DNA of 60,000 nt, from positions 9,851,241-9,911,240 of the forward strand of contig OZ037768.1 of assembly GCA_964035545.1 (NCBI GenBank). Direction: 5' to 3'. Every line of letters starts with the position of its first letter. Positions within the stretch are counted from its first letter, which is position 1. Source of the DNA: Bugula neritina. Lineage: Eukaryota; Bryozoa; Gymnolaemata; Cheilostomatida; Bugulidae. The position numbers and the translations under genes are program-made. This document shows positions 39,287 to 52,970 of the stretch, piece by piece. The notes beneath the pieces were generated by a model. The model ran no database searches, had not been told where the DNA came from, and was given only the letters and a program-made list of their open reading frames with translations.

Positions 39287-42200
39287 ATGGATCAGCTAAA
39301 GCGTAGACCATCAAATCACGTGAGAGTTAAGAGAAAAGCATCTGGCATTGTCAACAACTGTTCTCTTACAACCAGAGGGCAGAAACTGCTAGACGAAAGT
39401 AAGAGCAAATAAATAGTCTTATTATAGTTTATATAAAAGCACAATTGGCTTTATAAACTGTTGGGATCGGTCTGTCATACATGCCGCAAATCAGTATACT
39501 TTATATAAATCAAGTTTGCTATGCTCACACAGTTTTAAGTTGTTAGACGTCTTTCTAAGTTACCTGATGAATATATTTACTATAAAAGTGTAAACATATT
39601 AAACATTGAGCCACCATTTTATTTTAACTAGATTTGCATTACTATAACTCGTTAGTACCGAGTACATAGTCGTCAAGCATGTATAGCATATAAATGGTAT
39701 ATTATAAGCATACGTGATAGGTTAACATCTACTGTACGACTTTTTTTTATCAATTTAGTATCACAGGAAAGCAGAAGCCAGTCCGAGGACGAAGATTACG
39801 ACACAGATTTCGAGTCGGATGGTAAGATGTGTACAGAGCATGTTTCTGTATTGTAAAGTGATATTTTGTGCCTAATGTGTGTTTTGTGTAATGGCTTTGT
39901 CAATGAGCTCAGATATCAGAGAATAAAATAGCAATTATTTAGTGCATGACTTCAACAGGTTAACTTGCAAATATTTGTTAATATCAATGACATCTATATA
40001 GTTTAGAACATGTCAAAACTCTGTGTAACATAATCAATAAATCATGGGGCAGAATTTTAAATACTTTAAAGTAATTTTCCTGACAAACAATTGTGATTTC
40101 TTGTTGTTGTAAAAGTCAATAACTATAACAATCATCACAAATTTTACTTTTATTAATGACTTGCAATTCGAAATGAAATTTTTAATAAACAACTGCCACA
40201 GTATTTTAGCCTAAATAGATTCTTATACAGGCTTTTCTTTCCCCAATAATGCTAAATAAAGATCAATATATCTTAAGTTACACTGATTCAAGACAGTTGT
40301 ATCTGTGGTAGATTATTTCTATCCTATATTTGTGAAAATATATTGATTAAGCCATTCTATCAAACTTCTCAAATGTATGGAAGATTGTAGCTTACAATAA
40401 TGTCTTTTATAGTAATCTTTAATAGCATTTGAACAGTCAATTTAGTTTGAGATTGATGACTTCTATTAAGATACATGCAGATGGTTAATGAATAGATTTA
40501 CGTAACAAAATTAACTGTTCCATCCTACATAAAACAATTTCTCATGAAGTTCTATTTATAGATTCAGTAAAAGCGACATTTGACAACACTGGTGTGGATA
40601 CATATCTCAAAACATGTAAAAAGTTACGACAACTTCCAGTGAGGCACGTTTGTGAGAGTCTCGTGAATAATAAAGCAATTGAAGTTAGGAACCGAGGGCT
40701 AAATGCTCTTAGCGTACTCAGCATCATCAATGCCCTATTAGTAAGTCTGAATGCTAAGCGATCTTCATTATTATGAAGTAGTTAGTCTCTAAGTGGAAAT
40801 TCTCCTTCAAATTTCCAGTACCCTTATATTTCTAAGCATTGGTCTTCTTAATTTGACTGGGAAAGCATAAAGTCATTATATATTGGATAAAAATATAATT
40901 TATTACTTAATTTTTTAAATATGTCCTAAAAATATTTAAATTATATACAGTGTACACACTTCTGCTGACTGCGTTGTTATTGATAGGTAAATGTAAACAT
41001 AACAACGCTTTGTCTGGATGGAAATGCTTTGACATCAAAAACTTTAAAGTACATCTCATGGATGCTAACAGAAAACATCTCAATAACCACGTTGGTGAGA
41101 AATGCATGGTTATATTGTGTTCACTTAAACATTGCAACATAATATCAATGTTACAACAATACATGCTATTGTATATATTACTGTAATATGAGTGTATATC
41201 ATTCATTGCAACATATACATATATTATAACATGTGCATATATTATAACATGTGAATATATTGTAACATGTGCATATATGTATTATTGCAACATATTCATA
41301 TATTATTACATGTGCATATATTGTAACATCTGCGTATATTATAACATGTGAATACTATATTGTAACATGTGCATAATATATTACTCCTAATAAAACTGAA
41401 TAGTATATTACTGTATTGATATTGGTACCATCATACAAGTCTGGTAACATATCCCAACTACTGCTGAGACCATTAGTTACACGTATAAGTATTCTTTACA
41501 TCATAACAACATCAATCTAATGACAATTTATAATTATGGCAAGACCAAAGCAGTTAACTTGGCACCATTTATATCCAGGGTTTATATTTACCCTGATGCC
41601 TTACATGCTGTATATATCTATAGTTATATGGATATTGTATTATTCCAGAGTTTGAATGAAAATAACTTTACTAGTGATGGAATAGAAGAACTTTGTAATA
41701 CCATCAGAAAAAGCACCACTCTTGTTAAACTTAGTCTGTCAGGTATACAAGTATAGTCAAATTATCATAAACAAATACCAATATATATTGGCATATGAGA
41801 TGTTATATGTTCATATACATAAAGTAGTAAGTAACTATTGATTATTGGGCAACTTCACTAAAGTATGTACTCAAGATTGAAACAATGTTAAATAGGAATA
41901 CGCAGTGTAATAAACTTTGCTCAATAAATCACTAATGAAATACGCTGAATTGTTGAAATTTGTCAACTATTTGAATGAAATTGTTGAGCTCAAAATAAAG
42001 TTTTTTGGCAGAAAATTTATGCAAATATTTTTCTTTGACTCATGCAGTATTATGATATCATTGACCGCTGAATAAAAGTTATTTTTCACTACCTAAGCCT
42101 ATATATTTACTTTTTCAGTTGCAGATAGCTGATAAAGCTGATTTTTTAAAATACAAAAATAGAATTTTTGAATCAGGTTTTTGAAAACGTATCTTGTAAT

Positions 42201-45200
42201 TATGATCACAAATATTAAATAAAACTTTCACTATCTCAAAGCAAGTATCAGCAATACTGGTTTTAAAGCCATCTATAAATATCTATTGCAGGTAATGGGT
42301 TACAAGATGAAAATATAGTGCACGTTGCCAATATGTTAATTGTAAGTACAAATAAAACAAAGATTCCTTTCAAAACATAGTTTCCGTGTTTTTGCTAGGC
42401 TTTCTATTACATTGGTAATTGTTGGGTTATAAATTCATTACAGAGAGGTTTCAAATTGAGAAAGCAAGGATTTTATTTCAACATTTTGCTACACCGCTTC
42501 TAGAAACTTTTGAGTTTTGCAGATCTTATTCAAGACTCGCACAACTATCTGGCTGCATGTGTTAAGATTATACCGTAGAAGTTTAAATTTATTTTTAATG
42601 CAGAGTTGATAGCATGATTACTCAGTTCTTTAAATCTGCAATAGTGATTTGTATTGGCAATAACTGTTTTAATAACATATTATAGAAATAAAGAATGGAG
42701 CATGCAGTATGCAGACAAATAATTATGTCTAACGTATATTGTATGATTTCTGCAGCACAACAGTATGTTGCAAGATCTAAACATCAGCTATAACAGTATA
42801 ACGGATGAAGGAGCTGTGTACATCGCAGAAGCTCTGGCTGTAAATGACTACTTGAGAATACTGGATATTAGCTGGAATAAAATTCGACCTGCTGGAACGG
42901 CTCAGATTGCTAAGGCTGTTCAGGTCTGGCCCCCAAACTTCTTTTATGTTTAAGTGGAATTGTGAGCTAAGCATATTTATTCACTGTTTGTATTATTTTG
43001 AATACATTTACATTGTTATAGTTGGTCATATATGTGTTTGCTGGCAATACTGGGCAAGCACTAAATTTACTACTGTTTAACTTTTATTCCATTTTGCAAA
43101 CTTAAATTTAGGACATTGCATTTTGCTTTCATAATAATTTATCAAATAATATTAGGAGTTTTCTCATTTTGTTCTTAATCTACCAGCATTCTAAAAGTTT
43201 TATCTTTGTCACTTGCATACTTTACTTTCTTTCTCTTGTCTGCTGTTTCTCAATTACTTTACTAATGCAAATAACTGAAAAACAGGTTCTTTTACAGGAA
43301 AATGTGATGCTGAAGAATTTAAATATTTCAATGAATGGAATATCTGACCAGGGTTGTCTTTCCCTTTCTCATATGTTACAAAAGAACTACTCCCTCACAC
43401 ACCTCAACATCAGCAACTCTCGAATAACAGACAAAGATGCCGTCATGCTCGTCTCAGCGCTGCAGAAAAATGAATCCCTCCGAAGTCTAAATGTAAGCCG
43501 GCTTATATAATCTCTCACAGTAACTTTTATAAACATCACATTATGTATCATTTTTGAGATTAACAAGTCATTTAGAAGGAATGTTAATACTGATTAATAT
43601 AGCGTGTCTTCAACCGTAGGCCAAAATTTTATTTAAAAGTTTGTGCGATGCCTATTACTATCTGTATATGTGCATCGGTAGGGCTTCAGGAGAGGATAAT
43701 TCTTTAACATATACCCGTTCATATTAATATATTATATATTACATATTATATATTATTATTATATTATATAATATTATTATATATTATATTAATATTAATA
43801 TTTCTGCAAATGAGTTACTTTGTAGCAGTGTTTATAATTACATGCTATGAAATATAATTTAATGCAAATTGTAGCCTTCACTGGTGATGATAGTTATTAT
43901 TATATGCGTACTGCAAGATGGAACGCCTAGCTCAGTAAATTTCACACACATTTGTGGTTCCAACGTTTTGTTTTATATGTTGTAGATAAGCCACAATACT
44001 CTAAATACACCTACAGTAGTTGGCTTACTGCAAGCAGTGAAGCTGAATGAGAGCAAGAGTCTGTTGATGTTAGACATGTCGGTAAGTAGATAAAGAGTTG
44101 TCTTATCATGGCCATGTTTGCTACTTGCAGGTTGTATACTATCCCTGCCAGATACACATGTGTTTGCTAGAATCAACTCTAAACTGCTTTTACAATTACT
44201 TTCTTTTTTTTTGCAAGAAATATTATGTATTTATCTGATGATTGGGCTCATTTTTAAAGTCTCAGTTACAAATTATTAGTATATTGTTTGTTTTTACATT
44301 TGTTTTTAGGGAATCCATATTTTCCGAACTGTTCTGTTCTTTGCACAGCAAATTAAACAATCTCGATCTCTATTCAGATTTCTACACGGTGACATTGTTA
44401 CCTGTTCGGGGAATTTAGGTAACTCAAACTACTTACATACTACATGAACATGTTTTGTAAAGTGGTAATTATTCATTACCGATGATCTGTGTTCTTTCTA
44501 TGTACAGAATTATGTATCGCATTATAGCACATTAGTATGAGGCTGTGACTTTTAGCAGCTATAGCTATAACATATACAATATATAACAGGCCAAAATACT
44601 AGTCTGTGGGCAATATTTTACTTCAATCAAATTGCTCAAAACGTAATGCTCTTGAATTATATATTTCACAAGAAACTTGATATGTGCAGAAGTTTCTGTT
44701 GCTTAATGAAAGCACTTATAACAATTTATAAGATCAATGAATTTTTCCTTCTCCTAGATTTTTTTGTTTCAAATTAATATTGTAGATTATTTTTAGAGAG
44801 CAGCCATGGTCTAGGGGTAGAGCGTTTGCCTAGTAAACACGAAGGTCATGGGTTCGAGCCCAGACAAAGGCCATTGGTGATGTTGGGAAGAGCATCCAGT
44901 CATAATTGCTCCTGCGCCTCATTTAAACAAGTCCTTAGCCCGATTTAACAAAAACCCTTTCTATCAAGGGTTTCTCACAGGGATAGTGACTATAAACTTG
45001 CGTGAGTTTTATTGTAGATTATTTTTGTTTTAGCTGATGAGGAAATGCAGTTAATCTCGAATTGTGACCCCAGAAGCCATCTTACATGGTACATGACAGA
45101 AAAAAATTTAAGTGTAAAGAAGTTGGTAGAAAATAATGCCGGGAGTAACCATTTACTATCACTTTGCCAATTGAAGCAGTTTCTTAAGGTATATAATTTA

Positions 45201-45458
45201 TTTAATTATTTATTTGTAAACTAACATTAGTTTATCTTATTGATTTTTTTAGCTATTGTATTTACAAATGTAATTTTGAAGATAGCAAAAGAAATGGTTG
45301 CTAGCATTTGTAAAAAAAATTCCATATCTTGAATTTTGTAGAAGATTGGCCTAGTATACTCCGACGTGCAACTAAGACAACTCTTTACCTCTCCAACTGG
45401 AGAATTACAGGATCATTTCAATCTGCAGTCTCTTTCCATACCAAGTGTATCGAGTTAA
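39287..45458 (+). CDS. LRRC74-like leucine-rich repeat protein (RNase-inhibitor-type LRRs)
   Basis: Twelve exons: 39287-39398, 39759-39821, 40562-40740, 40987-41094, 41649-41742, 42292-42341, 42756-42923, 43298-43492, 43986-44081, 44310-44418, 45034-45188, 45342-45458 (481 aa). There is no signal peptide or TM segment, so it should be cytoplasmic. Basic N-terminus, then an acidic SEDEDYDTDFESD block, then the TYLKTCKKLRQLPVRHVCES motif that precedes the repeats in LRRC74 proteins. At least seven ~28-residue RI-type repeats follow, for example LQDLNISYNSITDEGAVYIA, LKNLNISMNGISDQGCLSLS and LTHLNISNSRITDKDAVMLV. There is no NACHT domain, so it is not an NLR. The C-terminal ~115 residues lack repeats and I do not recognise them. 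The acceptor of exon 11 follows a SINE insertion by 7 bp. Confidence 0.85.
41205..41375. repeat. Tandem TGTAACATGTGCATATAT-type repeat
   Basis: About eight degenerate 18-20-bp units built on AACATGTGCATATATT, in the intron between exons 4 and 5 of the LRRC74-like gene. Confidence 0.8.
43722..43803. repeat. AT-only palindromic tract
   Basis: Nearly pure A/T, with TTAATATATTATATATT mirrored by ATATATTATATTAATATTAA. Intron of the LRRC74-like gene between exons 8 and 9. Confidence 0.7.
44778..45026 (+). mobile_element. tRNA-derived SINE, family A, full length with 17-bp target-site duplication
   Basis: The body, 44795-45009, is bounded by identical copies of TATTGTAGATTATTTTT at 44778-44794 and 45010-45026. 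The head is tRNA-like: box A ATGGTCTAGGGGTAGAGCG and box B GGGTTCGAGCCC. The body follows with GGGAAGAGCATCCAGTCATA and AATTGCTCCTGCGCC, then CCTTAGCCCGATTTAAC and TTCTCACAGGGATAGTGACT. The element lies in the last intron before exon 11 (45034) of the LRRC74-like gene, and the downstream duplication supplies most of that exon's polypyrimidine tract. Confidence 0.92.
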
Positions 45459-47127
45459 AACTCAACACCAGACATTATGTATTTGTTGTGTAAGCTGCGG
45501 AGAGCAAAGTACACTTTAAGCAAATTTTGTCATTATTTAAGCTAAAAACTTGGAATCTAGCTTTGACGGATCTAATGACAATTATTATAATGTTATAACT
45601 CACTCTTTTTGAGTATTGTGTATTAATTTCTGCTAATATAAAAAAGATAATTTGATTATCAATCTAACTGGTGATAATTAAACATATTATATACTCAGCA
45701 GTATTGCATTGCATACTGTGTGAATTTTATTTTTGATATATATTATATTATATTAAACCAAAAAATCTGTCCATTAGTTTGTTTCAGTCTATGTAGACCT
45801 TAATATATAGCTAACTCCCATTTTGTAAAATTATACAGTACAACATTATACAAAACTTGTAACAAAACAAAACTAACTTTCATTATTGCCATTGCATAGT
45901 AGCATGTAAAATGCAAAAAAATCTCAACAGCAGAATGAACTGCAAATATGACATCATTTCTATTTGCCTTTCATTAAAACATATGCATACATCCTTTAGA
46001 TTTTGTGAAGGTACTTATGTTTTGATTGATTTTTTAAGCCTGTAAACAATAAAAAGTGTATGTTGCTGTTATGTAAGTTTGAATATTTTTACAAAATAGC
46101 TGCATGGGAAGTTTAGTTGAAAAGATAAAGAAATGTCAAGTAAAATAATATAAATGTTTATAATGTAGTTAAAACAGTTCTCTTGAAGTTTATTCTAGAA
46201 TAATCAATAATAGTTATTGATTGTAAGAATAAGCTGTAAACATGATAGTGTGATAGGCAACTGCAATTTAAATAGGTGAATGCTTCATTATGAATATGAT
46301 TTTGAAAATTGTAGATACAATATATTGTACGAAATAGGCAAGTTATGCTGTTTCCAACTGGTTCCAGATAAAAAAGCTAACTTAACGAAAAAATTTTATT
46401 GATGAGTTGTTTAAAAAACTTTTGTCGATGATCTAACAAATACTAGAAGCTGGCAAAAAATTACTTATGTAGTGCATGTATATACCAATGCTATTGAAGT
46501 GATATGCAAGATAAAATTTAATTTTCATACTACTTTACATGCTATTATTGGTATACATAACTAATGCTTTTTAAGCTTTTTCAATAATAAAATGTACCCT
46601 GGTGAACTATTGTGTATATGTGTATGAGACCAGTAGTGCATGGTATTCCATTCAACCAACTTTCATGTTACTTACTTTGTATCAAGATAAATTAACTTCC
46701 TTATCTATTCAATGTGTTAATTCACATACTACCCTGTGTGATGCACATGTTAGTAGAAACTTCTTGTGTAGCAACTTTCATATAGATGTGAATAATTCTC
46801 CAAAAGTTGAAACTCAACCAACATAAGGTACAGTAATAAACTTTACCTCTTAATTTTTGTTTTATATTTAATTTTTAATTTTCCAATTAACTTCTTATCT
46901 TTTTTGTGTTTTGAATAAAATATTTAACTTAGAAAGTAGTGACATAAGTAACAATACTTAATATGAGTTAGGGTAGTGCATTATAAAAACATATTACGCT
47001 GCTTTGGATGTAGAAGCAAAGCTTTATGCATTCATATTTTGTAGTAATTTTTTGTTATCTAGAACTCGCAAACATGTTTCAATGAACTATAAGTATTTGA
47101 TGTATCCAGTATAATAATATTTAGATA
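45459..47127. other. Intergenic AT-rich sequence
   Basis: 3' flank of the LRRC74-like gene (AATAAA near 46047) and 5' flank of the FAM234-like gene. The 74-codon frame at 46602-46826 has no family resemblance or splice support. Confidence 0.45.
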
Positions 47128-50100
47128 ATGAGTGTTTCATATTCAGTCCTCAGTACTGATAGAAACTCAGATGCTGAAATAGAAGGATTACTAGAAGAGA
47201 GGAACCCAGCATTTGTTAAAATAGAGCCTTACATTTCTCCTAAGAAAAGAACTGTTCTTTTTGACATCAGGTTTGGAGTTTAAGCCTTATTCATTGGTTT
47301 AGCTTTGATGATTACTTTGGTTTAAACATTACATAAGTACAGCTTTTGAAAAGATCTCATACAACTCTTTTTCTCAAACAAACTTGCAAAAGAATGAATC
47401 ATGTTTTCAATTACTTGAGACTAAAACAATAAATAAATTAGCCCTGTTCAGGTCTATGTTACACCTTTATACTTGCATGGTCAAATTACGATCATCACTA
47501 ATCTACATGCTGCAAGTTGTGTGCCCCTACACTGGAGTATTAAGATGATCATATATATGCAAAAGAATAAGCTTTGTTTCATAATTTTTTGTCAATAAAT
47601 AGAGTCGGTATGAAAAAATACTTATAATATATTATACATAATAGATATGCTTGGTGTTATTTGTATATTAATGTTGATTTATTTGCAGCATTTTGGCTGG
47701 GGTACTCGTAGTGTTCATCATTACTATTGGAGTTGTGATATACTATAATATGCACCAACAGCTTAACTCTCTCAAAGCCTCTACAGAACAAAGCCACTCG
47801 GAGTGGATGAAGAGCTACAAACGAGTAGGTTGGTAGGAAAAATCCATCCCATCAAAATAAACTACATAGCACCCAGCATCACAACCAAACTTTACCAATC
47901 ATATATATACAGAATATTATCTTACAATTCTACTTTTATTATGTATTTTAAAACTTTTAATATCTTAATTTGTGTTCTTGTTTAGATACAGGCTTTTGGT
48001 TATAAGAAGGTGCTAGCAAAGTAGTTTTCCTGCAGTTCTTTATTCTAGGATCAGAATCAATGATGGCTCTACTTGATGTTAATGAAGATGGAGCTCAGGA
48101 TTTAATTTTTGGCTTAGCACAGATGTCTGGAGACGTGACTATCATTACACAATCTCAGTATTGCCAGCAGTACAAAGATGGGTGCTTAGGTGAGGTCTTT
48201 TTTCTTTAACCACTCACTTGACTAATAGCTGTTTCTATTGGGTTAAAATGGACAAGTTTGTAGTATATTTGCATTCATATTAAAACTCATTTTTATAAAT
48301 TATTTCTCTCTCAGGTTGAACATACTTTTCATAATGGTAGTGTATTTGTGTTCATATCAATATTCCTTTTTATTAAAAGTTATAGTTATTGCGGCTAGTT
48401 TATACTTTCTCATATGAGTTGTCTGCTCTTTAAATCAAGGAGCGATAGTTGCTCTTAATGGAAGAACTGGTGAACTAATATGGAACATATCAACATACAA
48501 TGAGGTGTACGTGATAAACTGTGGTAACATTGACATAAATAAAGACACCCGGATGGACTGCATTGCTGCTGGGAGGCGCGGGGCCTTTGCTGCATTTGAT
48601 CCATACAGTGGAAAACTTTTATGGGAGCCTCAAACAGGCCACGAGTCATATATAGAGTATGAATGGAACATCTACAATTCTTTGGGTGAGCATTTGTTTA
48701 AGGTTCTCGTAAAGCTATTTGTAAATGTAAACTGGTATAAAAATTTAAAAGTCCAAGTTTATTATAAAAAAGCACACCTGTACTAGAAGCACTTCTAATA
48801 ATATTATTTTAGCATATTTAAATAAATTTTTATGTCATATTCAGAGTAAATACATGAAAAAATTTTGTTTAAGCAATTTGCAACTTAGTGCTGTAAAATT
48901 TTGTCTGCTAAAAAAAATGTTTTTTTTTGCAAAAAGTTTAAGAGCATGCATAAAAACATTATTTGTCTTTTTATTTATTTTAAATTATTGTGGTATTGTT
49001 TTAGTCGTTGATGACGTAAACAAAGACAATATTAAAGAAGTAATTTTATCTCATGGAGGAGATCCAGAGTATCCACCAGAAAATACCACAAGACGTGCAG
49101 GGAGGTTGATTCTACTCAATGGTGCAGATGGCAGTATAATTGGCAGATATATTCAGATGCCAGATGGCCATGAAACATACAACTCTCCTGTACTACATAC
49201 AGATAAAAATGGAGAAAAATATGTTCTCGTTGGAACTGGTGGAGAAACAGTGGCTGGTAAAGTTAGAAAATTAGTATTTTCCTCAAACAAATTATTCAAT
49301 ATGTAATTTATACAATATCTATGCAGTAATGGTAATAGAACTTCCGACTCCAATTGCATTTTATGCTTGCTGATATTAAATGGGAAAAGAATTATTAAAT
49401 GTGAATCATTAACTTCGTAAAATATATATACAAAAAAATTGTCAGTCATAATTGAAGTTGATGCACCTTATATTAGAATAAAATGCTTTACAATATACAT
49501 TTTTGCTACACTATTTAGACTTGTTCAATTTTTATTGCATTTTAGTGCTAATCTACCACATATTGCATGCTGAATATAAGACCCCTAAGCATTGATACTT
49601 ATGTGCATTTGCCAGGAGCTTTGTTAGTTGTAAGATTCAAAGACTTGTGGCAAGAAATTACCTCTGAGAGTAAAACACCGAGAGTTGTGGAACCCATAGG
49701 AGATCTGGAAAAAGCTGATCCAAACAGTATCTTTTTTAAGCTTTATAAGTAAGTCACTAAATGTTGATATTGAAATCTACAACATCTAATATTTTCTGCA
49801 AGCACAATTATGATATTTTCTGCAAGCACAATTATGTTATCGTAAGTTTAGTGATGGCTCACCAGTAAAGAACATTTTTTGGTATCTCAATTAATCTCAG
49901 AACAAGTAAAAGTTTCTGAAAGCGTATTCTAAGCCTAAAAGTTAAAGTTCGCATGGTGAATTTTCTTTCTTGGAACTTTGACTGTCATATTTTGTACATC
50001 TGTCAATGTTTTTGAAGCCCATTTTATGAGTTTTAAACTTTCATTCATAACTTTCACATTTGGATAAAAATTGTATGACTGATATCATTGCATGTTCTAA

Positions 50101-52658
50101 TTTGTTTTTAAATGCGAGATAAGTTATAGCACTACATGTATCTATACATTTCTCATAGTCCTATAGTGCCTACTAAAGTTACATATTAGGTGCATTTCCA
50201 GCCCTGGGTTCGAACCCATGATGCAACTTTTAGCTAAAAGCCTTTTTGGCCCTACAGCCTGACTAAACTAAGTTATGCCATGTAAAGTCTTGTAGAAAAT
50301 AAAATAAAATGTTGTTTTATATTTTTGCAGTAGAAATAATGGCTAAATTCTAAAAGAAATAATATTTTTATTATTTTAACTCCGTCTCTTAATTTGCAGT
50401 TTAATCATTCCAACTCAAATAATTTGAAAGAGCATTCAGCTAAATACTTTTGGATTTTGAAATTATCTTAATTTACTCCCTTATTCTGTACCTGTGAATA
50501 ACTATGCACTGTGTTTTTCAGATCTGTAACCAAAGGAGTTATGGTTCCAGTGGTGCTGGCTGATATAAACCATGATGCATGTCTAGACATCATAATAAGC
50601 AGCTTTGATGGTGTCATCACAGCCTTTGAAGGAAACACATTTACTCAGCTGTGGCATTTTTATGATTCAAAAGCTGAGAGTTACACGTAGGTTTCCGTAT
50701 GTTATGTGTACAGAATCTCCTTTGCAAATCAATGTCTATTCAGCCATTGTAGTAGTGCTGTCATGACTTTTTATGTATAACACTACCTAAGATGCAATGT
50801 TTGTATTATTCTACTTATTAGTACACCAGGAGTTGGTTATTTTAATAAAGATCAAACATTAGATTTCATGATGCACTGGAACTATGGAGAGTGGCCTGAT
50901 TATAACAATTCAATGGTAAGTTGAAGATATGATTCTTTAGTGATTATATCTTGTAATCATATTAAAAACATGTCCAAGAGTTTCTATTTTAACTTTTAGT
51001 CTAGGCAATTGCTATCATTGCTAAAATCAACTAAAACTATAAGATATGATATGGAAGTGATTTTTAACTGCTATCATTATCATTTATTGTATATTTTACA
51101 AGTAATAACATATAACACGAAGGTGTAAGAGAAGATAACTATTGCAATGTGGATTTACAGGTAGCAGTGCATAGTGGTGTAGATGGGAAGGTGTTGTGGA
51201 GTTTCAACACCACCAGATTCAGCATGACCTCTGACCTTGTTATACAAACTAGTGAACCCTATGAGGATTGGTTTGTGTTCAGAGTTCAAGGTAGATCTGG
51301 AGTTCCATTCGATGACGGTATCGGTGTATTGCATGGCATTGATATTCAGCGAAATGTACGACTACATCTTATAGCCATCAGACAATCTACTGAGTTTTAT
51401 GCTTTTGACAATTTTGTGTAGTTTATTACTGAGAACAAGGCTTATTGTAATCTGCTTTTTTGTAATGATTTTAGTTGTTTGGAACAACTACAAAGCGACC
51501 CCTTATGAAGAGAGATGCCCTCTCCTGTGACATGGAACAACGACTCCTGGATAACTTAGCTTCAGAAGTGTTTCTGGTGAATTGGGAGACAAGAGATTAT
51601 CCAAGGCGGATCTTCAGACGAGATGTGGATAAATACTATTACAGTTCGTATTTCTCTCTCTCACTAACTAATGAAAGTTTACAGTCACTATTCCTGGCGG
51701 AAAGAGCTTTTTTAAAGTGGTCTAAGGACTTATTCATATTTGGCGCTGGAGCAATTATGACTGGATGCCTGTGTTTGGACTCAAACCATTGACCTGGTGT
51801 TTATACTAGGCCAGCATTTTAGCCACTACTACATTTCTTTCTCAGCCAGTAGTAAAACTGTTATTTTTAATGAAACAATTTCTAAATATTTATCTTGAAC
51901 AACATGTGCACTGGAGGCACACATGTCATTCACTGACATAGATAAAAATTTATAATAAAATTAGCATTTGTCAGTATAATATACTTGTTGGCCTCTATAT
52001 ATACATGTTTATAAACTGTAAGATTAGAGCATAGTAAGTATAGTATAGTGAGTATTTGAGTTCATTAACATATAAGTTACACAGTAAACTACACACAAGG
52101 TGTTTCAGTAAAAACTTTGTGTGTTTGTCAAAGGCAGCAAGTTGTAAAATGTTCGTTATTTGCTGTAAATTTAGGTTTCCTGTCTATTAGCTAAAATTAC
52201 CCCTCATTACAGTTTTGAAAACTTAAACATCATTCAATGTGTTTAATATTGTAGATGCATCACTAGAAATGAACAAAAGCAAACATAACAAATCTTTAAA
52301 ATCAAAGGCTTTAAAACACCAAATGTGCACCATCATGGAACAATCATCTCGGACTACTGGTGCGATTGGGGATGTGAACAATGATCAAAAATTAGACTTG
52401 GTGCTAACATTCAATGCCCAAGGACTCGTGAAGGATATGAACAAGAACTATATCGATACAGAAACCAGCCTGGATGTAATAATATTAGAAATGGAAAAGA
52501 ATTACGGAAATTATCCTCTCTTGGATATCAATGCAGGCACTATAAAACCGAGTTTGGAGAATACAAGTCCTATTAAATTTAAGCCTCTGTACCAGCAAGT
52601 ATGGACTGGGTACATGGGCCACAATACTCTTAGTTCACATACAGCAGATATAAATTAA
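47128..52658 (+). CDS. FAM234/ITFG3-like type II membrane protein with FG-GAP-type repeats
   Basis: Eleven exons: 47128-47270, 47689-47828, 48049-48189, 48440-48685, 49005-49256, 49616-49748, 50522-50686, 50822-50915, 51161-51355, 51475-51643, 52255-52658 (693 aa). A ~48-residue cytoplasmic N-terminus precedes one TM helix (ILAGVLVVFIITIGVVIYY); there is no cleavable signal. The extracellular part has five Asp-rich loops of the FG-GAP Ca2+ type: DVNEDGAQD, DINKDTRMD, DVNKDNIKE, DINHDACLD and DVNNDQKLD. Each is followed by hydrophobic strands, and several by GxLxW propeller-like motifs (GRTGELIW, YSGKLLW, GVDGKVLW). This is the FAM234A/B layout, predicted to be a beta-propeller. Exon 2 was ended at 47828, because the donor four bases earlier breaks the frame. 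Orthology to A or B is open. Confidence 0.88.
50190..50280 (-). mobile_element. tRNA-like element with perfect box B
   Basis: On the minus strand it contains ATGGGTTCGAACCCAGGGC, a perfect T-arm palindrome (box B GGTTCGAACCC), preceded by a possible box A at about 85-90 bp. It resembles neither SINE A nor SINE B closely. It lies in a FAM234-like intron and is probably a degenerate tRNA-derived SINE, not a tRNA gene. Confidence 0.4.
51650..51843 (-). mobile_element. tRNA-derived SINE, family A, copy next to a splice donor
   Basis: The body, 51661-51832, reads on the minus strand AGTAGTGGCTAAAATGCTGG, then a box B-like GTTTGAGTCC, then CATCCAGTCATAATTGCTCC, TAAGTCCTTAG and AATAGTGACTGTAAACTT. 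It aligns with the 44795-45009 copy, minus a short segment after box B. The flanks ATTTCTCTCTC (51650-51660) and ATTTCTTTCTC (51833-51843) look like a one-mismatch target-site duplication. It starts about 6 bp after the donor of FAM234-like exon 10 (ends 51643). Confidence 0.8.
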
Positions 52659-52970
52659 TCAATTCAAAATAGTGTGACCAATACTTTGTTTAGGAGCAGA
52701 AGCTAGAGCCGTTATTTATTTTATACTTTCATCACTTTGTATTCCGAGACTTGCTGAAATTAAGTATAATATAGTAAAGTTATTTTAGTAGGAGCAGCGG
52801 CATAAGAAGCAAATCCAATATTGGGAATTTCAAGGAAATTGTAAGAATATACAATTCCACTCTTTATCCTGAACTTCCACACTAGCAATTTAGCTTGTAA
52901 CCCGTAGTTTAGAAAGTCTTGTAGCAAGTAACAATCTGTCCACAATGGAGCATATCCAGGGATGTAGTGG

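Noticed and set aside
44808-44880. A tRNA gene with good A and B boxes
   Set aside because: It is the head of a SINE: the sequence continues into a shared body, is flanked by a 17-bp target-site duplication, and the tRNA-like fold is incomplete.
39287-45458. An NLR immune receptor
   Set aside because: The LRRs are of the RI type, but there is no NACHT/P-loop motif in any upstream exon, and the N-terminal motif matches LRRC74 proteins.
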